In this document: positions 25,213 through 33,055 of the stretch, in pieces
Layout of the letters: every line of letters begins with the position of its first letter
How positions within the stretch are numbered: position 1 is the stretch's first letter
From: Alloboseaceae bacterium BT-24-1
Lineage (GTDB): Bacteria; Pseudomonadota; Alphaproteobacteria; Rhizobiales; Beijerinckiaceae
DNA: 64,000 nucleotides
Direction of reading: 5' to 3'
NCBI GenBank assembly: GCA_025846845.1
Contig: JAOYTL010000016.1
Span: 98,733 to 162,732 of the forward strand
Notes under the pieces: model-generated
What the model saw: only the letters and a program-made list of their open reading frames with translations
Told to the model about the DNA's origin: nothing
Databases searched by the model: none
Translations under genes and position numbers: made by a program

Positions 25213-25224
25213 GTAACGCGTTAC
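25213..25224. promoter_or_regulatory. Perfect 12-bp palindrome before mazE, candidate autoregulatory operator
   Basis: GTAACGCGTTAC is a perfect palindrome ending 29 bases before the antitoxin GTG start. MazEF-type modules commonly repress their own promoters through palindromic sites at this place, so this is the likely operator. The inference rests on position and symmetry only. Confidence 0.5.
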
Positions 25225-25253
25225 GCTATCGTCCCGTCACCAGAGGTCTCGCC

Positions 25254-25469
25254 GTGTCAGCGGTTGCAGAGCGGATGCGCGACATGCGTCGTAGACGACG
25301 CGAGCGAGGCTTGCGCGAGGTGCGCCTGCTTGTTCCGGACGCGCGGTCGCCAGCGGTCCGCGCTCGGATCGTTCGACAGGTTGCGAGGCTCGACCCTGCC
25401 GCGGAAGAAGAAGCCTTGCGCTGGATCGAAACTGTCTCCGAATTCGATAGCCCTGCGAGCGACGATTGA
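25254..25469 (+). CDS. Antitoxin MazE-like protein (DUF3018 type)
   Basis: A 71-residue basic/acidic small protein. The Arg-rich N-terminal half (MRDMRRRRRERGLREVRLLV) is the expected DNA-binding part, and the acidic C-terminus (EEEALRWIETVSEFDSPASD) is the expected toxin-neutralising tail. This is the DUF3018 MazE-like antitoxin form. The start is a GTG at 25254 with AGAGG upstream. Its TGA overlaps the TTG start of the toxin gene, giving tight translational coupling. It would bind and inhibit the MazF partner and, with it, repress the operon. Confidence 0.82.
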   Translation: MSAVAERMRDMRRRRRERGLREVRLLVPDARSPAVRARIVRQVARLDPAAEEEALRWIETVSEFDSPASDD

Positions 25470-25801
25470 GCCTGAGCCGCGGCGATGTCGTGGTCGTTGC
25501 GGCTGCCGGCGACAATGGCAAGCCCCGTCCGGCAGTCGTGGTCCAGACGGATGCAATTCCGGCCGCGCATCCTTCCGTCGTGATCTGCCAGATGACATCG
25601 ACCTTGGTCGATGCTTCGGACCTTCGCGTCACGATCGAGCCATCGGCGGAGAATGGCTTGCGCGGGCGTTCGCAGGTGATGATCGACAAGCCGGTCACCC
25701 TCATGCGCAGCCGAATATCCGGCTCGATCGGACGCTTGAACGCTGCCGAAATGGCGCGCGTGACGGCAGGGCTGGCTTTCGTGATCGGAGTCGCCGACTA
25801 G
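25466..25801 (+). CDS. MazF/PemK-type endoribonuclease toxin
   Basis: A 111-residue toxin of the MazF/PemK (CcdB-like) fold, predicted to cut mRNA at short sequence motifs when freed from its antitoxin. Family landmarks are the N-terminal GDVVVVAAAGDNGKPRPAVV with the conserved arginine, ICQMTSTLVDA with the catalytic-region threonine, and RSQVMIDKPVTLMRSRI. Translation starts at a TTG (25466) overlapping the antitoxin stop, which should keep toxin output below antitoxin output. All key regions look intact, so the module may be active. Confidence 0.85.
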   Translation: MSLSRGDVVVVAAAGDNGKPRPAVVVQTDAIPAAHPSVVICQMTSTLVDASDLRVTIEPSAENGLRGRSQVMIDKPVTLMRSRISGSIGRLNAAEMARVTAGLAFVIGVAD

Positions 25802-25899
25802 TAGGTCATGCGACAAGAAGCCGATGGCGATCCCTCGCCGCTGTGCTGATACCGTCGGCAGAGCGGGGCGATCCGACACCAGCGGAAGGACAGCCAGCT

Positions 25900-26436
25900 A
25901 TGACCATTGCCGGCAGGCTTCAGGCAATCCAGGCCGACATCACGACGCTTCCCGTCGATGCCATCGTCAATGCGGCCAACAATTCGCTCTTGGGCGGGGG
26001 AGCCGTCGACGGCGCGATTCATCGCGCCGCGGGGCCCGAACTCCTGCAGGAATGCCGCAAGCTCGGCGGCTGCCAGACCGGCGACGCCAAGCTGACGCAA
26101 GGCTATCGCCTGCCGGCGCGCTTCGTCATCCACACGGTCGGGCCGGTCTGGCAGGGCGGCGGCCAGAGCGAGGCGGAGTTGCTGGCGTCCTGCTATCGCC
26201 GGTCCCTGGCGGTCGCAGATGGGGCGGGCATCCGCACCATCGCCTTTCCGAGCATCAGCACTGGCGTCTACGGCTATCCGGTCGCGCCCGCGGCGAAGAT
26301 CGCCGTGGCGACGGTCGCTGCCGCCCTGAAGAACGGGGCCACGTTCGACGCGATTACCCTCTGCTGCTTCTCGCCCGAGGACCTCGCCATCTATCAGCGC
26401 GAGCTTGCCGAGGCCGGCCATCCGCAGGCGCAGTAG
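25900..26436 (+). CDS. Macro-domain protein, probable O-acetyl-ADP-ribose deacetylase
   Basis: A 178-residue single macro domain. The ADP-ribose-binding motifs are intact: DAIVNAANNSLLGGGAVDGA with the catalytic Asn and Asp near the N-terminus, and PSISTGVYGYP toward the C-terminus. This is the YmdB/MacroD form that removes acetyl from O-acetyl-ADP-ribose or ADP-ribose from proteins. ATG 25900 has GGAAGGA upstream. The longer open frame back to 25186 runs across mazEF out of phase and is not real. It lies between the toxin-antitoxin pair and a DapA-family gene; a shared function is unproven. Confidence 0.9.
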   Translation: MTIAGRLQAIQADITTLPVDAIVNAANNSLLGGGAVDGAIHRAAGPELLQECRKLGGCQTGDAKLTQGYRLPARFVIHTVGPVWQGGGQSEAELLASCYRRSLAVADGAGIRTIAFPSISTGVYGYPVAPAAKIAVATVAAALKNGATFDAITLCCFSPEDLAIYQRELAEAGHPQAQ

Positions 26437-26475
26437 CTCTCACTCTCTTCCAGCCACAACAGCCGAGGCCATGCC

Positions 26476-27393
26476 ATGACCGAACCCTACAAGGGCATCA
26501 TCCCGATCGCGCCGACGATCTTCCATGAGAATGGCGACGTCGACCATGACGGCAATCGCCGGGTCATGGACCTGATGGTCGACCAGGGGGTCGACGGCAT
26601 CTGCATCCTCGCCAATTTCTCCGAGCAGTTCCTGCTGACCGACGCCGAGCGCGACGAGGTCATGCGGCTCTCGATCGAGCAGGTCGCGGGCCGGGTGCCG
26701 GTCTGCGTCACCACCTCGCATTTCTCGACGCGGATCGCGGCGCAGCGGGCCAAGGCCGCAGCTGACGCCGGCGCCAGGATGCTGATGATGATGCCGCCCT
26801 ATCACGGCGCGCTGCTCAAGGTCGACGAGCAGGGCATGATCGAGCACTTCAAGATCGTCGCCGATGCCTGCGGTATCCCGATCATCCTGCAGGACGCGCC
26901 GCTCTCCGGCGTGACCATGAGCGTGCCCTTCATGGTCAGGCTCAACAAGGAGGTGCCGCTCGTCCGCTACTTCAAGATCGAGGTTCCCGGCACGGCGGGC
27001 AAGCTGCGCTCGCTGATCGAGGCCGGCGGCGACGCCATCGTCGGTCCCTTCGACGGCGAAGAGGCGATCACGCTGATGGCCGATCTCGACGCTGGCGCCA
27101 CCGGTACGATGACGTCGGCGATGATCCCCGACCTGATCAAGCCGATCCTGGCGGCTCATGCTGCCGGGAACCGCAAAGAGGCGGCGGCGCTCTATGCCCG
27201 CGTCCTGCCGATCATCAACTACGAGAACCGGCAATGCGGCCTGCGCTCGGCCAAGGCGGTGATGAAGGAAGGTGGCGTGATCAAGTCGGACGCCGTCCGC
27301 CATCCGCTGACACCGCTGCATCCGAAGACGCGCGAAGGCCTGCTCGAGCTCGCCCGCGAACTCGATCCGTTGGCCCTGCGCTGGGGGAAGTAG
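26476..27393 (+). CDS. Dihydrodipicolinate synthase (DapA)-family lyase/aldolase
   Basis: A 305-residue TIM-barrel class I aldolase-family protein. The Schiff-base lysine is recognisable in VRYFKIEVPGT. Two active-site elements depart from true DapA. The G-T-T-G-E loop is replaced by ILANFSEQF. The catalytic tyrosine of the YNxP motif is replaced by glutamine (IILQDAPLSG). A lysine-biosynthetic role is therefore unlikely; a dehydratase or aldolase acting on a keto acid is more plausible. It starts 39 bases after the macro-domain gene, with GAGGCCATGCC upstream. A catabolic link with the nearby pdxA2-tctCBA operon is possible but interrupted by mazEF and the macro-domain gene. Confidence 0.85.
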   Translation: MTEPYKGIIPIAPTIFHENGDVDHDGNRRVMDLMVDQGVDGICILANFSEQFLLTDAERDEVMRLSIEQVAGRVPVCVTTSHFSTRIAAQRAKAAADAGARMLMMMPPYHGALLKVDEQGMIEHFKIVADACGIPIILQDAPLSGVTMSVPFMVRLNKEVPLVRYFKIEVPGTAGKLRSLIEAGGDAIVGPFDGEEAITLMADLDAGATGTMTSAMIPDLIKPILAAHAAGNRKEAAALYARVLPIINYENRQCGLRSAKAVMKEGGVIKSDAVRHPLTPLHPKTREGLLELARELDPLALRWGK

Positions 27394-27405
27394 CCCAGCG
27401 GCTCG

Positions 27406-27433
27406 CGCTGCCCGTTGCTAGAGACGGGCAGCG
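27406..27433. terminator. 10-bp stem-loop between convergent genes
   Basis: Arms CGCTGCCCGT (27406-27415) and ACGGGCAGCG (27424-27433) are perfectly complementary around an 8-base loop. They lie between the DapA-family stop at 27393 and the end of the small minus-strand gene at 27438, so the hairpin can serve both directions. Confidence 0.6.
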
Positions 27434-27437
27434 TCGA

Positions 27438-27572
27438 TCAATAGGCTCCGATGCCGCCGGATGGCGGCGGCATGTTGCCCCGTCGATCTTTGGTGATGAA
27501 TTCCGGCGTCACCAGAAGCACCCGGGACAACCATGAGGAATAGGCCGATAGCAACTGCATGACGGCACGCAT
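27438..27572 (-). CDS. Small 44-residue protein with a strong ribosome-binding site
   Basis: A short frame beginning MRAVMQLLSAYSSWLSRVLL and ending SGGIGAY. The first half is amphipathic to hydrophobic (one possible membrane-associated helix, about residues 4-22), and the second half is polar and Pro/Gly-rich (RGNMPPPSGG). The start at 27572 is supported by a perfect Shine-Dalgarno, GTGGAGG followed by 6 bases. A hairpin lies just past its stop. I do not recognise the family. Coding status rests on the ribosome site, the composition and the terminator. Confidence 0.5.
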   Translation of the reverse strand: MRAVMQLLSAYSSWLSRVLLVTPEFITKDRRGNMPPPSGGIGAY

Positions 27573-27643
27573 AGGTAGCCTCCACATTTGCAGAGACAAC
27601 CTTAGCAGAAAAATCGGTCCGTTGCCGGCAAATTCCGACGCGC

Positions 27644-27997
27644 TCAAACCTTCGACCAGACCGCCAGCTCGTAGCCGTCGGGATCGGCGAAATGGAAGCG
27701 GCGGCCGCCGGGGAAGTCGAAGGCCGGCTTGACGATCCGGCCGCCTGCCACCTCGATGCTCTTCTGCATGGTTGCGAGATCGTCGGCATAGAGAATGACC
27801 AATGGCCCGCCGGAGCTCACCGTCCCGATCGTGGTGAAGCCGCCCTCCAGCCGGCCATCGGCGAAGGCGCAGTACTCCGGACCGTAGTCGGTCATCGTCC
27901 AGCCGAAGGCTTTCTCGTAAAAGCTGCGGGCACGCGGGATGTCGGCGACGACGAACTCGACATAGTCGATGCGGCGGTCATTGCTCGATGCCGGCAT
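27644..27997 (-). CDS. VOC family protein (glyoxalase/bleomycin-resistance fold)
   Basis: A 117-residue single-domain vicinal oxygen chelate protein (IDYVEFVVADIPRARSFYEK at the N-terminus, GRRFHFADPDGYELAVWS at the C-terminus). The paired beta-alpha-beta-beta-beta halves are evident. Metal-ligand positions are only partly conserved: the final Glu is present (YELAVW). The start at 27997 has GGGAGCAAAACC upstream; the longer frame to 28243 is not supported. Function could be a small-molecule isomerase, lyase or binding protein. It is divergent from an MFS transporter across about 230 bases. Confidence 0.85.
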   Translation of the reverse strand: MPASSNDRRIDYVEFVVADIPRARSFYEKAFGWTMTDYGPEYCAFADGRLEGGFTTIGTVSSGGPLVILYADDLATMQKSIEVAGGRIVKPAFDFPGGRRFHFADPDGYELAVWSKV

Positions 27998-28226
27998 GGT
28001 TTTGCTCCCTAGGATCAGTCTGGCTGACCTCTTATGGCGCATGGATGGGGTCAGCCTATGGCGGGAGCATGCTTGCAGATTTCGCGCAGCTGACGCTTTG
28101 CCGAGACGTGACGCACGATCCAGACTCCATGCGATCCTGTGATGCGCAACGTAACGAAATCGCGTTGGCATGTCCTGGTCGCGGGGCATATCGTGCAGAC
28201 ACACGATTCCCGCTCCGGAGCCCGTC

Positions 28227-29462
28227 ATGTCCGCCACCGCCAAGCGCGGCTACGCGCCGGAGATCATTGTTGCCGCCGGCTGCCTGATCGCGCTGATCAG
28301 CTTCGGCCCGCGCGCCAGCGCCGGCCTGTTCCAGATTCCGATGACATCCGAGTTCGGCTGGGGCCGTGACACGTTCAGCCTGGCGCTCGCCATCCAGAAC
28401 CTGCTCTGGGGCCTCGGCGCTCCCTTCGCCGGTGCGATCGCCGACCGCTTCGGCATGGTGCGGGTGCTCTGCGTCGGCGCGCTGCTCTACGCTGCCGGCC
28501 TGGTAACGATGGCCTATGCCGGAACACCGCTGCAGCTCCATCTCGGCGCGGGCGTGCTGATCGGCTTCGGCCTCTCGGCCTGCTCCTTCAACCTGATCCT
28601 CGCCGCCTTCGGCAAGCTGCTGCCGGAGCAATGGCGCCCGCTCGCCTTCGGCGCCGGCACGGCGGCCGGCTCCTTCGGCCAGTTCCTCTTTCCGCCGATC
28701 GGCAACATCCTGATCGAGACGCTGGGCTGGCAACAGGCGCTGATCGTCTTCGCCTTTACGCTGCTGCCCGTGCTGCCGCTCTCGGTGATGCTGGCGATGC
28801 GGGGTTCAAAGCAGCCTGCAGCTGCGCCCGGCGCGGTTGCCGTGCCGGGCCAGAGCATCGCGCAGGCGCTGGCCGAAGCCTTCAAGCACCGCTCCTATGT
28901 CCTGCTCGTGCTGGGGTTCTTCACCTGCGGCTTCCAGCTCGCCTTCATCACCGTGCACATGCCGGCCTATCTCAAGGACACTGGCATGCCGGCCTGGGTC
29001 GGCGGCTGGACGCTGGCCGCGATCGGCCTCGCCAATGCGGTCGGCTCGCTCGGCTCGGGCTGGCTGACGGCGCGCATGCCAAAGCGCCATCTGCTCGCCT
29101 GGATCTATCTCGGCCGCGCCGTCGCCATCGCCGCCTTCATCCTGCTGCCGCCGAGCCCGATGACCGCGATCGCCTTCGGCATCGTCATCGGCGTGTTCTG
29201 GCTCTCGACCGTGCCGCCGACCTCGGCGCTGGTCATGCTGATGTTCGGCACCAAATACATGGCGATGCTCTATGGCTTCGCCTTCTTCTCCCACCAGGTC
29301 GGCGGCTTCCTCGGCGTCTTGCTCGGCGGCATCCTCTATGAGCAGTTCGGCTCCTATACGGTCGTCTGGTGGCTTTCGGTCGCCCTCGGTGTCGCTTCGG
29401 CGCTGATCAACCTGCCGATCGTCGAGAAACCGGTGGCGCGCGCCGTGCCGCAGCCGGCCTGA
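28227..29462 (+). CDS. MFS transporter
   Basis: A 411-residue major facilitator with about 12 membrane spans, resembling the oxalate:formate/monocarboxylate-type subgroup (SFGPRASAGLFQIPMTSEFG near the N-terminus, GWGRDTFSLALAIQNLLWGL next). The loop 2-3 motif ADRFGMVRVLCVGALL is clear. ATG 28227 follows CCGGAGCCCGTC. The frame upstream to 28170 is not needed. The substrate is unknown, but this subgroup tends to carry organic anions. Confidence 0.87.
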   Translation: MSATAKRGYAPEIIVAAGCLIALISFGPRASAGLFQIPMTSEFGWGRDTFSLALAIQNLLWGLGAPFAGAIADRFGMVRVLCVGALLYAAGLVTMAYAGTPLQLHLGAGVLIGFGLSACSFNLILAAFGKLLPEQWRPLAFGAGTAAGSFGQFLFPPIGNILIETLGWQQALIVFAFTLLPVLPLSVMLAMRGSKQPAAAPGAVAVPGQSIAQALAEAFKHRSYVLLVLGFFTCGFQLAFITVHMPAYLKDTGMPAWVGGWTLAAIGLANAVGSLGSGWLTARMPKRHLLAWIYLGRAVAIAAFILLPPSPMTAIAFGIVIGVFWLSTVPPTSALVMLMFGTKYMAMLYGFAFFSHQVGGFLGVLLGGILYEQFGSYTVVWWLSVALGVASALINLPIVEKPVARAVPQPA

Positions 29463-29545
29463 CCAAAGGCGCACGGGCTTGCCGCTTGCGGCCGGCGGCC
29501 GGACTGGGTTTCGCCCGTGATCTCAACCGCGAGAGGTTCGCGGCG

Positions 29546-29641
29546 ATGACGACGACAATACTGCTCGATGATATCGCCGAGCCCGGCCGCGCGCTGCTCG
29601 ATGGCAAGGTCGGCGGCCGGGCGGTTGTAGAAATAGGTTAG
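29546..29641 (+). pseudogene. Probable 3' remnant of an MDR-family (quinone/acryloyl-CoA reductase-like) gene
   Basis: The frame reading ILLDDIAEPGRALLDGKVGG and ending RAVVEIG* matches the typical C-terminal segment of medium-chain reductases (the (L)DDIAEAHRALxxGKVxGKVV pattern). Nothing of the rest of such an enzyme precedes it. The upstream 80 bases join directly to the MFS gene. It ends where the AT-rich HsdR-N-like gene begins (the two stops overlap by 4 bases). The simplest reading is a leftover from a gene lost or replaced during acquisition of the neighbour. The assignment rests on a short match. Confidence 0.35.
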
Positions 29642-30762
29642 CCAAACTCACCGATGCGCTTCTCAAAAAGCGTGCGCAGCCGTTCGCCGGATGGGGCTAG
29701 GTCGGAGACAGGTGTGGGGTCGGCTCCATCGACAATTACGAATTTTATTGCCCCGTCTCGGGCTTCGATAATGTCGATCAGTCGGCCTTTTCGCTCCTGT
29801 CGGTAAAAAACGACCATCTTTCCTTGATAGTCTCGAAATTTGACATCCGATATTGCATCGAATGTCAGCGCATTTCCCGCAGAAAGAAAGGCAAGGTGTC
29901 GTCTGATGCTTTCAAACGCAGCAATCTCTGCGTCGGACGTCACAATCCCCGTAGTAGGGGACGGTATTGGTAATTCAATCGGAGCCTGGGCAGGTGTATT
30001 CTCTATCCGGGCTGGTTGTTTGGGGAGTGAGGGGGATATATCGAGCTTTTTGAGAACGTTTGATGTAAAAACATCGTTGAAGGCAGCCTTTGTGATGGAT
30101 CGGTAACCTTCAATTGCGTGAGATCTTATATGCTTTATATCATTTTCTTTCAGTAGGAAGCGAGTAAAGTCGATAGAGGGCTCTGCGAATTGTTTTGACA
30201 AATAATCGAAGAATGCACGATGCGTTAGGCTCCGTCGCGCGTTCTCTGCAATTGTGTCTGGATCAAATTTTGCCTTTGTTAAAGCATAAAGTCCTTCGAT
30301 GGCCGTGTCTGAGACTTGTGCTTTTGATATTTTCTCAAAGTCTATAACTAGAAAAGGGCCATCATCCATCATGTTTGGCTCTTCAGAATCTACAAAAAAT
30401 TCATACATAATCCCGTCGGTCAATATTCCGAGCTTAACACTTTTTGATGCGTTGAAATAACTCTTTAACTGACCTCTGTCATCTTTTTTTCCATTTCCGA
30501 TGGATTTGCATTCTATAGCGATAATGGGGTTCATCTCTTTCAATATAGCGTAGTCGACTCTATTTTTATATTTGTCTGAGAAATCAGCGGCGTGCTCCGC
30601 TGAAACTTCCGTAGGGTCTCTGTCGTCATAGCCCAGCAGTGCGATAAACGGCAGTATCAGAGCAACTTTGGTGGCTTCTTCATTCTTTATGTGCTCGCGA
30701 ACGCGTTGCACGCGCTCCGCGTAAGAGACAAGATTCGTGCGGAAATCCTCAATCGTGGTCAC
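29638..30762 (-). CDS. Orphan protein with type I restriction enzyme HsdR N-terminal-like nuclease domain
   Basis: A 374-residue protein. Residues about 15-150 resemble the HsdR N-terminal domain. This has the PD-(D/E)xK nuclease layout, with KNRVDYAILKEMNPIIAIECKSIG supplying the Asp and the Glu-x-Lys. A helical middle and a Pro-rich linker (KQPARIENTPAQAPIELPIP) lead to a C-terminal beta-rich domain (ALTFDAISDVKFRDYQGKMV). No helicase, specificity or methylase gene accompanies it. The DNA is strikingly AT-rich for this window (22 G+C in the 60 bases 30361-30420), indicating recent transfer. It starts at a GTG with GGGGGGATAGCGA upstream. A solitary anti-phage or prophage-derived nuclease is plausible but unproven. 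Confidence 0.75.
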   Translation of the reverse strand: MTTIEDFRTNLVSYAERVQRVREHIKNEEATKVALILPFIALLGYDDRDPTEVSAEHAADFSDKYKNRVDYAILKEMNPIIAIECKSIGNGKKDDRGQLKSYFNASKSVKLGILTDGIMYEFFVDSEEPNMMDDGPFLVIDFEKISKAQVSDTAIEGLYALTKAKFDPDTIAENARRSLTHRAFFDYLSKQFAEPSIDFTRFLLKENDIKHIRSHAIEGYRSITKAAFNDVFTSNVLKKLDISPSLPKQPARIENTPAQAPIELPIPSPTTGIVTSDAEIAAFESIRRHLAFLSAGNALTFDAISDVKFRDYQGKMVVFYRQERKGRLIDIIEARDGAIKFVIVDGADPTPVSDLAPSGERLRTLFEKRIGEFG

Positions 30763-30922
30763 TCGCTATCCCCCCGGGCGTCATTTGCCGGGAAGGATAG
30801 CTTGCTAACTCGTTATTGCTCAACTGCCATATGCAACGCTAGGCTGTGGAGCATTCCTGAACATCCTGTTGCCCAGGAAGGTGCGTGATTTGCTGCTATG
30901 GAATCGGGAGCGTCGCCACACT

Positions 30923-31831
30923 TCAACCCATTCCTTCGAGCAACGCCTTCCGCTTCGCCAGCTCGCCACCGACGAAATCCATGAAGGCGCGCACGCGCGG
31001 TGCGTGCCTGATGTCGGGGTGCGTCAGGATCCACAGGCCGGTCGAGAAGTCCGGGTCTGGCGGCAGCAACCGCACCAGCCCCGGCCGCTGGTCGGCGATG
31101 AAGCAGGGCAGGGGCCCAATGCCCATTCCCTGCTCGACGGCTTCGGTGAGGCCGAGCACGGCCGAGGAGCGCAGCGCGATCCGGTCGGCCGGGACATGGT
31201 CGCGGACATAACGGGCGGCCTTGACGTAACCGAGGGGATCGCCGAGCGCGACCCAGTCGCGCCGGAAGAACAGCTTGGGATCTGCGATCTCGGTGTCCGT
31301 TGCCGGTGCATCGGCGCGCGCATAGACGGCCCAGTTGAGGTTGCCGAGACGCCGGCCGACCAGGGTCTCGCCCGGCGAGTCGCTGGCGCGGATGGCGACG
31401 TCGGCGTCCCGGCGCGACAGGTTGAGCGTCTGGCTGGCCATGACGACGTCGAGCCGGATCAGCGGATGCGCTGCCCGGAACACCGCGAAGATCGGCAGCA
31501 GCACGTGCAGATAGAGCGTGTCCGTGGTGGTGACCCGGAGCTCGCCCGACGGCGCGAGGTCGCGGCCGGCCAGCCGGCGTCCGAAGGCGGTGACGTCGTC
31601 GTCGATGCGCGAGGCGAGCGTCGTCATCTCCTCGCCGGCCGAGGTCGCGACATAGCCGGTCTTGCGTCGCTCGAAGAGAGCGTGGCCGACCTGCTCCTCG
31701 ATCTGCCCGAGCCGGCGGAACACGGTCGAATGATTGACGCCGAGCGCGGCGGCCGCCCCTGTCAGGCCACCGGCATCCGCGATCGCCTTGATCAGGCGGA
31801 AATCATCCCAGGCGAGCTTGGACGTCGACAA
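30923..31831 (-). CDS. LysR family transcriptional regulator
   Basis: A 302-residue LysR-type regulator. The N-terminal helix-turn-helix is WDDFRLIKAIADAGGLTGAA then ALGVNHSTVFRRLGQIEEQV. The HSTVFRRL recognition helix marks the GcvA-like subgroup with a valine/phenylalanine-rich helix. The effector domain follows (LRVTTTDTLYLHVLLPIFAV). Translation begins at a TTG at 31831 with CCGGAGAGTGCCCG upstream. No divergent partner is adjacent: the next gene upstream is tsaC/sua5 on the same strand, and the AT-rich island lies downstream. Its target is unknown. Confidence 0.88.
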   Translation of the reverse strand: MSTSKLAWDDFRLIKAIADAGGLTGAAAALGVNHSTVFRRLGQIEEQVGHALFERRKTGYVATSAGEEMTTLASRIDDDVTAFGRRLAGRDLAPSGELRVTTTDTLYLHVLLPIFAVFRAAHPLIRLDVVMASQTLNLSRRDADVAIRASDSPGETLVGRRLGNLNWAVYARADAPATDTEIADPKLFFRRDWVALGDPLGYVKAARYVRDHVPADRIALRSSAVLGLTEAVEQGMGIGPLPCFIADQRPGLVRLLPPDPDFSTGLWILTHPDIRHAPRVRAFMDFVGGELAKRKALLEGMG

Positions 31832-31914
31832 CGGGCACTCTCCGGCAATTCCGCGCGCAGCATTGCCGGATCTTGCGGAAATGCAAGCGGGGGCAAGCGG
31901 TCCCTGCCGGGCTC

Positions 31915-32889
31915 TCAGCGCGGGGCGGCGGCACGGCGCAGGCGGTCGTTGATCGCTTCGCCGAGGCCCTGCATCGGGATTGGCGCAACCGCGATCGTCT
32001 TCGGGCCGCGATCGTCCAGCCGGCGAAGGGCGGCAAAGAGGTTGGCGGCCGCCTCGGTCAGGTCGCCTGCCGGGCTCAGATTGAAGGCAAGCGCGGGCAG
32101 GCTGCTGTTCGGCTCACGCCCGAAGCCGAGCCAGGCCTCCCCGGGGAGTGGCCTTTCCGCATCGAGCCTGACGGCGGCCCGCGGCGCATAATGCGAGGCG
32201 AGCAGGCCGGGGGCGAGCGGAGCCGAGCCGCCTTCCTCGACGATGACGAGGGCTTGCCCGATCGCCGCTTCCAGCGCCGCACGCGGCACGCCGCCCGGCC
32301 GCAGCAGGCGTGGCGCGCCGCCGAGGCAGGCGACGATGCTGGATTCGACCCCGACCGCCGTCGGCCCGGCATCGAGCACGGCGTCGATGCGGCCGTCGAG
32401 ATCGGCGAGCACATGCTCTGCTTGCGTCGGGCTGACGCGCCCGGAGCGATTGGCCGAGGGCGCCGCAATCGGTCGGCCGGCCGCATGCAGCACGGCGTGC
32501 GCCACCGGATGCGACGGCACCCGGAGCGCGACGCTGTCGAGCCCGGCGCGGGCGAGGCTGCAGACCGTGCATCCATCGGATGCCGGCACGACCAGCGTCA
32601 GCGGGCCCGGCCAGAAGGCCTTCGCCAGCGCCAGCGCTGGGGCGTCGAAGAGGCCCTGGCGCCTTGCGGCATCCACATCCGGCAGATGTGAGATCAAAGG
32701 ATTGAAGCTCGGGCGTTCCTTGGCGGCGTAGATCGATGCGACCGCCCGGTCGTCGCTCGCATCGGCGGCGAGGCCGTAGACCGTCTCGGTCGGCAGCGCG
32801 ACCAGCTTGCCGGCGCGCAGCAGTTCCGCGGCGGCGGCGATGCCGGCCTCGTCGGCGGACAGGTGCTGCGTCTGGCGAGGTGCTATCAC
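31915..32889 (-). CDS. L-threonylcarbamoyladenylate synthase (Sua5/YciO/YrdC/YwlC)
   Basis: A 324-residue enzyme that makes threonylcarbamoyl-AMP from threonine, bicarbonate and ATP, the first step of tRNA t6A37 modification. The N-terminal YrdC domain (residues about 15-205) has LVALPTETVYGLAADA, KERPSFNPLISHL, FWPGPLTLVVP and PIAAPSANRSGRVSPTQAEH. The C-terminal Sua5 domain begins at about 230 (LAPGLLASHYAPRAAVRL). The length makes it the two-domain Sua5 form rather than the short TsaC form. It starts with a GTG at 32889 and is divergent from the acyl-CoA dehydrogenase operon. Confidence 0.93.
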   Translation of the reverse strand: MIAPRQTQHLSADEAGIAAAAELLRAGKLVALPTETVYGLAADASDDRAVASIYAAKERPSFNPLISHLPDVDAARRQGLFDAPALALAKAFWPGPLTLVVPASDGCTVCSLARAGLDSVALRVPSHPVAHAVLHAAGRPIAAPSANRSGRVSPTQAEHVLADLDGRIDAVLDAGPTAVGVESSIVACLGGAPRLLRPGGVPRAALEAAIGQALVIVEEGGSAPLAPGLLASHYAPRAAVRLDAERPLPGEAWLGFGREPNSSLPALAFNLSPAGDLTEAAANLFAALRRLDDRGPKTIAVAPIPMQGLGEAINDRLRRAAAPR

Positions 32890-33055
32890 GGTCGCTCTTG
32901 AAAGTTCATATGTAAACTATAACAATGCCGACGCGGCATGCGTGAACCCGCGCCGGCTGACGCGTGGCGGCGGGCATAGTTCGTCGCTAACATCGCCGTC
33001 AAACGCAACGAGCAGAATGCCCGACGGGATGCGCGGGCGCCGAGGGAGGTAAGCG

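Noticed and set aside
25186..26436. Single 416-codon frame joining the mazEF region to the macro domain
   Set aside because: The first 238 codons are out of frame with mazE and mazF and show no motif. The macro domain begins at its own ATG 25900 with a ribosome site.
29638..30922. Integrated prophage or full restriction-modification island
   Set aside because: Only one AT-rich gene is present. No integrase, methylase, specificity subunit, phage structural gene or flanking direct repeat is visible.
32890..33055. Promoter in the AT-rich stretch TTGAAAGTTCATATGTAAAC
   Set aside because: A -35-like TTGAAA and a -10-like TATAAC are present, but the spacing is about 14 bases, too short to call with confidence.
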